DNA of 8,204 bases from an uncultured Roseburia sp. (GTDB lineage Bacteria > Bacillota > Clostridia > Lachnospirales > Lachnospiraceae), in the NCBI GenBank assembly GCA_910587865.1, contig CAJUNX010000073.1:1-8204 (forward strand), read 5' to 3'. Shown one piece after another: positions 5,360 through 8,204 of this stretch. The notes below the pieces were generated by a model. It was not told the origin of the DNA. It made no database searches and saw only the letters and a program-made list of their open reading frames with translations. The position numbers and the translations under genes were made by a program. Position 1 is the stretch's first letter. Every line of letters starts with the position of its first letter.

Positions 5360-6268
5360 ATGTATGACGTGATTATAATAGGAAGCGGACCTGCCGGCCT
5401 TGCGGCGGCGATCTATGGACAGCGGGCGGGACTGTCGCTTCTCGTGATGGAAAAGCAGCCGATGAGCGGGGGACAGATCATCAATACCTATGATGTGGAC
5501 AACTACCCGGGACTGCAGGGAATCGGAGGATTTGATCTTGCGATGAAGTTCCGTGCGCATGCAGATGCGCTGGGTGCGTCATTTGTGACGGAGGAGGTCC
5601 GCACAGTGGAAACATCGGGAGACGTCAGATATGTGGTGACGGATCAGAATCGCTATGAGACAAAAACAGTCGTGCTGGCGACGGGAGCGGTTCACCGAAA
5701 ACTCGGCGTGCCGGGGGAGGATGCGCTTTCCGGTATGGGGGTTTCCTATTGCGCAACCTGTGACGGAGCGTTTTTCCGCGGAAAGGATGTGGCGGTGATC
5801 GGCGGCGGTGATGTGGCGCTCGAGGATGCGCTGTTTCTCTCGCGCACCTCATCAAAGGTCTGGCTGATTCACAGAAGAGATGAGTTCCGCGGCGCAAAGA
5901 TTCTGCAGGATCGCGTGAGAGAGACGGAGAATATCGAGATTCTCTGGGATACGACCGTGGAGGAGATCGGCGGCGAAAGTCAGGTGGAATCGCTGCTGCT
6001 GAAGAATAAAAAAACCGGTGCGGAGACGCCGCTTTCGGTGCAGGGCGTTTTTATCGCGGTCGGGATTCTGCCGGATTCCGCTCTGCTTGAGGGGATCGCA
6101 AAGCTGGATGAGGGGGGCTATGTCTGCGCGGGCGAGGACGGCTGCACCAGCTGTCCCGGGATTTTTGCCGCAGGGGATGTGCGCACAAAGCAGCTGAGAC
6201 AGATCGTGACAGCGGCTTCGGACGGTGCGAATGCCATCACGTCTGTACAAAGTTACCTCGCCCGGTAG
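5360..6268 (+). CDS. trxB: Thioredoxin reductase, NADPH-dependent
   Basis: The 302-residue low-molecular-weight thioredoxin reductase is a cytoplasmic FAD enzyme passing electrons from NADPH to thioredoxin. The FAD Rossmann motif is IIGSGPAGLAAA (6-17). The redox pair is in CATCDG, Cys131 and Cys134. The NADPH domain holds VIGGGDVALEDA (146-157) and HRRDEFRG (171-178), the latter giving the 2'-phosphate contacts typical of NADPH use. The C-terminal FAD motif is GIFAAGDVRTKQLRQ (267-281). Val152 stands where many family members have Ser. An additional CxxC (Cys262, Cys265) precedes the last motif. The start at 5360 is chosen over 5333 because AAGGAG (5347-5352) is 7 bases upstream and MYDVIIIG is the usual beginning. 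No thioredoxin gene is adjacent, and it seems monocistronic. Confidence 0.95.
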   Translation: MYDVIIIGSGPAGLAAAIYGQRAGLSLLVMEKQPMSGGQIINTYDVDNYPGLQGIGGFDLAMKFRAHADALGASFVTEEVRTVETSGDVRYVVTDQNRYETKTVVLATGAVHRKLGVPGEDALSGMGVSYCATCDGAFFRGKDVAVIGGGDVALEDALFLSRTSSKVWLIHRRDEFRGAKILQDRVRETENIEILWDTTVEEIGGESQVESLLLKNKKTGAETPLSVQGVFIAVGILPDSALLEGIAKLDEGGYVCAGEDGCTSCPGIFAAGDVRTKQLRQIVTAASDGANAITSVQSYLAR

Positions 6269-6271
6269 TTT

Positions 6272-6308
6272 CGCGGTGCTATGCCCTGACGCGCCGTGAC
6301 CGCGGCGC
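6272..6308 (+). other. GC-rich alternative hairpins after trxB
   Basis: CGCGGT (6272-6277) can pair with ACCGCG (6299-6304), or GCGCCG (6291-6296) with CGGCGC (6303-6308). The two are mutually exclusive because they share 6303-6304. They begin 4 bases after the trxB stop. No T-run follows, so this is at best a non-canonical terminator. The remainder of the gap to 6405 shows nothing I can name. Confidence 0.35.
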
Positions 6309-6405
6309 CATCCGGCTGAACATGAACCGGTCAGAGTACCTTCAGGTATCAATTCCCGGATACAAGATCATGTGCGAAACGGGTGTTCTCTACCAAACAT
6401 AGCGG

Positions 6406-6434
6406 TTGACAGACATGGATACCTTTGTTATAAT
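6406..6434 (+). promoter_or_regulatory. Perfect consensus sigma-A promoter of the NlpC/P60 gene
   Basis: TTGACA (6406-6411), exactly 17 bases, then TATAAT (6429-6434): full match at both boxes and ideal spacing. The expected start is near 6441, giving a leader of about 50 bases with no room for a large riboswitch. Such a strong promoter on a cell-wall enzyme gene suggests high expression or strong repression by a bound regulator. Confidence 0.92.
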
Positions 6435-6441
6435 AACTGCG

Positions 6442-6470
6442 TAACAAATTTAACAAATTCGTAATAATTT
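6442..6470 (+). repeat. Tandem TAACAAATT repeats at the transcription start
   Basis: TAACAAATT occurs at 6442-6450 and again immediately at 6451-6459. A degenerate third copy, TAATAATTT, is at 6462-6470. The repeats cover the first transcribed bases after the consensus promoter, a position suited to an operator. The complementary strand reads TGTTAA and TGTTAC spaced by 3, similar to WalR half-sites, but WalR boxes are separated by 5, so I do not assign it. Confidence 0.55.
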
Positions 6471-6490
6471 GGAATTCGCTGGAGGCATTC

Positions 6491-7729
6491 ATGAATCGAA
6501 GAATAACCAGAATCACAGGGACGATCTTAACAGGAGTACTGCTGATGGGAAGCCCTGTTTTGACTGCATATGGGGCGCCGGTGGCAGGCGCTTCCGCCAT
6601 TACATCGACGGACACCACAATCGCGGGAGTTCCGTCAGCAGGAGCTTCCCTCGCCGTATCCGACTATCTTACGGCGAGCAATGAGACGGCTGCCGAGACG
6701 GCTGCGGCATCGGCTGAGCAGGTAAGTGAAAATGAGACGCCGGTGGTCACGTCCGAATATGCGGATATCGCAATCGCACAGGTTGACAATTACGTTAATG
6801 TGCGTTCGGAGCCGACGACGGAGAGTGAAGTGCTCGGCAAACTTTATGACAATTCAGCGGCGACGGTTCTCGAGACGACGGAGAACGGCTGGTACCGGAT
6901 TACTTCAGGCAGTGTGACCGGATATGTAAAGTGTGAGTATGTGGTGACGGGAAATGAGCAGCTGGCCCGCGAGGTCAGTACCAGATATGCGAAAGTTACG
7001 ACGACGACGCTTTATGTGCGGACAGAGCCGACGACGGAATCGAGCGTGCTTACCATGGTGCCGATCGAGGATGATCTCGTCGTGATCGATGAATCCACGC
7101 CGGGCTGGGCGAAGGTGACGACCGAGGAGGGCGAAGGCTACGTCTCCATGGATTATGTGACGCTGACGACCGAATTCGTGCAGGCGGAGTCAAAAGAAGA
7201 AGAAGCGGCAAGACTGGCAAAGGAAGAGGCGGACAGGCAGGCTGCAGCGGAAGCAGCGGCAGCGGCAAGGAGAAAAGCAGAGGCGGAGGCAGCAGCTGCT
7301 GCGGAGGCACAGCAGAGCAGCGAGGGAGAAGCATCCGGCAGTACGGGCGAGTCGAATCCGGCTCCGGTTTACAGTGCTCCCACAAGCTCGAACGGACAGG
7401 CTGTTGTCAATTATGCAAGCCAGTTTGTTGGCAGACCTTATGTATACGGCGGAACCAGCCTGACGAACGGTACGGACTGTTCCGGGTTTGTTATGGGTGT
7501 GTACTCCGCGTTCGGAATCAGCCTGCCGCATTCTTCGAGTGCGATGAGAGGCTATGGCTATGAAGTAAGCCTTTCCGAGGCACAGCCGGGAGATATCGTC
7601 TGCTACAGCGGACATGTCGGCATCTACACGGGTAACGGCACGATCGTCCATGCGAGTACGCCGGCGACCGGTATTACATATTCAAATGTGAATTACAGAA
7701 GCCCGATCTGCGTCAGAAGAATTTTCTGA
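6491..7729 (+). CDS. Secreted SH3b-NlpC/P60 peptidoglycan hydrolase
   Basis: The 412-residue exported protein probably cleaves peptide stems of peptidoglycan. It has a signal peptide (1-28, NRRITRITG basic head, hydrophobic core, cut near AYG-A). A low-complexity Ala/Thr/Ser region follows, then two bacterial SH3 repeats (about 94-153, NVRSEPTTES and GYVKCEYV; about 166-226, YVRTEPTTES and GYVSMDYV). Next come an Ala/Glu-rich charged helix (235-275), a Ser/Gly/Pro linker (276-300) and a C-terminal NlpC/P60 domain (301-412). The catalytic triad is visible: Cys330 in TDCSGFV, His375 in GHVGIY, His387 in IVHAS. The charged helix resembles the autoinhibitory or partner-binding coiled coils of other cell-separation hydrolases. 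GGAGG (6481-6485) is 5 bases before ATG. It is monocistronic with a consensus promoter and a downstream terminator. The precise bond cut is unknown. Confidence 0.93.
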   Translation: MNRRITRITGTILTGVLLMGSPVLTAYGAPVAGASAITSTDTTIAGVPSAGASLAVSDYLTASNETAAETAAASAEQVSENETPVVTSEYADIAIAQVDNYVNVRSEPTTESEVLGKLYDNSAATVLETTENGWYRITSGSVTGYVKCEYVVTGNEQLAREVSTRYAKVTTTTLYVRTEPTTESSVLTMVPIEDDLVVIDESTPGWAKVTTEEGEGYVSMDYVTLTTEFVQAESKEEEAARLAKEEADRQAAAEAAAAARRKAEAEAAAAAEAQQSSEGEASGSTGESNPAPVYSAPTSSNGQAVVNYASQFVGRPYVYGGTSLTNGTDCSGFVMGVYSAFGISLPHSSSAMRGYGYEVSLSEAQPGDIVCYSGHVGIYTGNGTIVHASTPATGITYSNVNYRSPICVRRIF

Positions 7730-7751
7730 TTGCGACGGAAACGGACTATGG

Positions 7752-7785
7752 AGGCCCCGCAGACAGCTGCGGGGCCTTCCGTCTG
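7752..7785 (+). terminator. Hairpin terminator of the NlpC/P60 gene
   Basis: AGGCCCCGCAG (7752-7762) pairs perfectly with CTGCGGGGCCT (7767-7777) around an ACAG loop. ACGGA (7741-7745) can pair with TCCGT (7778-7782) as an outer extension. The tail is only moderately T-rich (TTCCGTCTGT), but the 11-bp GC-rich stem 23 bases after the stop is convincing. Confidence 0.75.
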
Positions 7786-7822
7786 TCCGGGAGACGGCAG
7801 CGATGAAAAAGCAGGGTGTACA

Positions 7823-8185
7823 ATATGCACAAATCGAAACGGCCTCACGGAAAAAAATGCCAGAATCAGGAGGGCCGCAGCAAATGTTATCCACAGACAA
7901 AAAGACCAGAAAGCGGAAAAAATCGAGTTATACACGAAGTTATGCACATTATCCACATAAAATTCGCGAAAAAAACTGATTTACATCCTTCAGAAAGCGA
8001 ATGTATGTTTTGTAAATAAATGATAAAGTTGAAGGTTTCCGGGGGAAAAAACGGAAAACGCTTGACTTTTTTAATATGAAAAAAAATGGCCGGGATTGCC
8101 AAAATTGTCTGTAAATTACAGGGTATCCAGCGATAAACGTCATGTGAGACCACGACAAACGCATGAGTAAATAAAATGTGAACAA
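7823..8185. other. DnaA-box cluster; candidate replication origin
   Basis: Plus-strand boxes are TTATCCACA at 7887-7895 (perfect), TTATACACG at 7928-7936, TTATGCACA at 7940-7948 and TTATCCACA at 7949-7957 (perfect, directly abutting the previous one). A degenerate ATATGCACA lies at 7823-7831. Past an AT-rich stretch (about 7958-8040) minus-strand boxes appear: TTATTTACA (complement of 8011-8019, 7 of 9) and TTGTTCACA (complement of 8177-8185, fits TTNTNCACA). TTCGCGAA (7963-7970) sits between the last plus box and the AT-rich part. This arrangement is what bacterial origins look like, often next to dnaA, which would have to lie beyond the window. The alternative is a DnaA titration or regulatory cluster. 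Positions 7786-8204 contain no gene I can support. Confidence 0.65.
8109..8121. repeat. Perfect 13-base inverted repeat
   Basis: CTGTAA (8109-8114) and TTACAG (8116-8121) are exact reverse complements around a single A. The size and symmetry suit a binding site for a dimeric regulator in the control region of a gene to the right of the window. No protein can be named. Confidence 0.4.
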
Positions 8186-8204
8186 ACTGCTCCATTATCC
8201 GTTA

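Noticed and set aside
6268..6490. Riboswitch (c-di-AMP ydaO type or c-di-GMP) upstream of the NlpC/P60 gene
   Set aside because: Such elements often precede this class of gene, but the consensus promoter at 6406-6434 leaves only about 50 leader bases, and no conserved riboswitch core was found.
7816..8195. Small frames on both strands in the DnaA-box region
   Set aside because: No ribosome sites or recognisable domains. They run through the box cluster and AT-rich DNA.

Overview
The window looks like chromosomal DNA of a low-to-mid GC Firmicute, most likely a clostridial species of the Lachnospiraceae type. The evidence is strong AGGAGG-type ribosome sites, sigma-A promoters with extended -10 elements, and a gene set (CvfB, bacterial acyl-ACP thioesterase, YjfB, SH3b-NlpC/P60 hydrolase, Uma2 proteins) typical of gut Clostridia. 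The family assignment is inference from protein style, not from a marker gene. Nearly all genes are on the + strand, with G-rich codon third positions.

Positions 1-1733 are an accessory, decaying patch. It holds a serine recombinase gene broken by one extra G in a G5 run, followed by two tandem Uma2-family (DUF820) open frames. The first keeps the nuclease core but lacks the usual N-terminal segment. The second keeps the N-terminus and C-terminal tail but has lost the core.

Positions 1764-4935 are housekeeping: yigZ, a tRNA-Gln(CTG) gene with its own promoter and terminator, a set of imperfect direct repeats, an acyl-ACP thioesterase, the S1-domain RNA-binding regulator CvfB, and the enamine/imine deaminase RidA. 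A symmetric bidirectional terminator separates ridA from the convergent small gene yjfB. Positions 5209-5359 are the divergent control region between yjfB and trxB (thioredoxin reductase) and carry a spaced inverted repeat.

Positions 6268-7785 hold a perfect consensus sigma-A promoter (TTGACA-17-TATAAT), tandem 9-bp repeats at the start of transcription, a secreted two-SH3b/NlpC-P60 cell-wall hydrolase, and a hairpin terminator.

Positions 7786-8204 have no convincing gene. They carry four same-direction DnaA boxes (two perfect), an AT-rich stretch, and opposite-strand boxes beyond it. This resembles a replication origin or a DnaA-titration cluster and is the most interesting part of the window. 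The left-hand genes are transcribed toward it, which is unusual for a chromosomal origin. No complete undescribed multi-gene system is visible.
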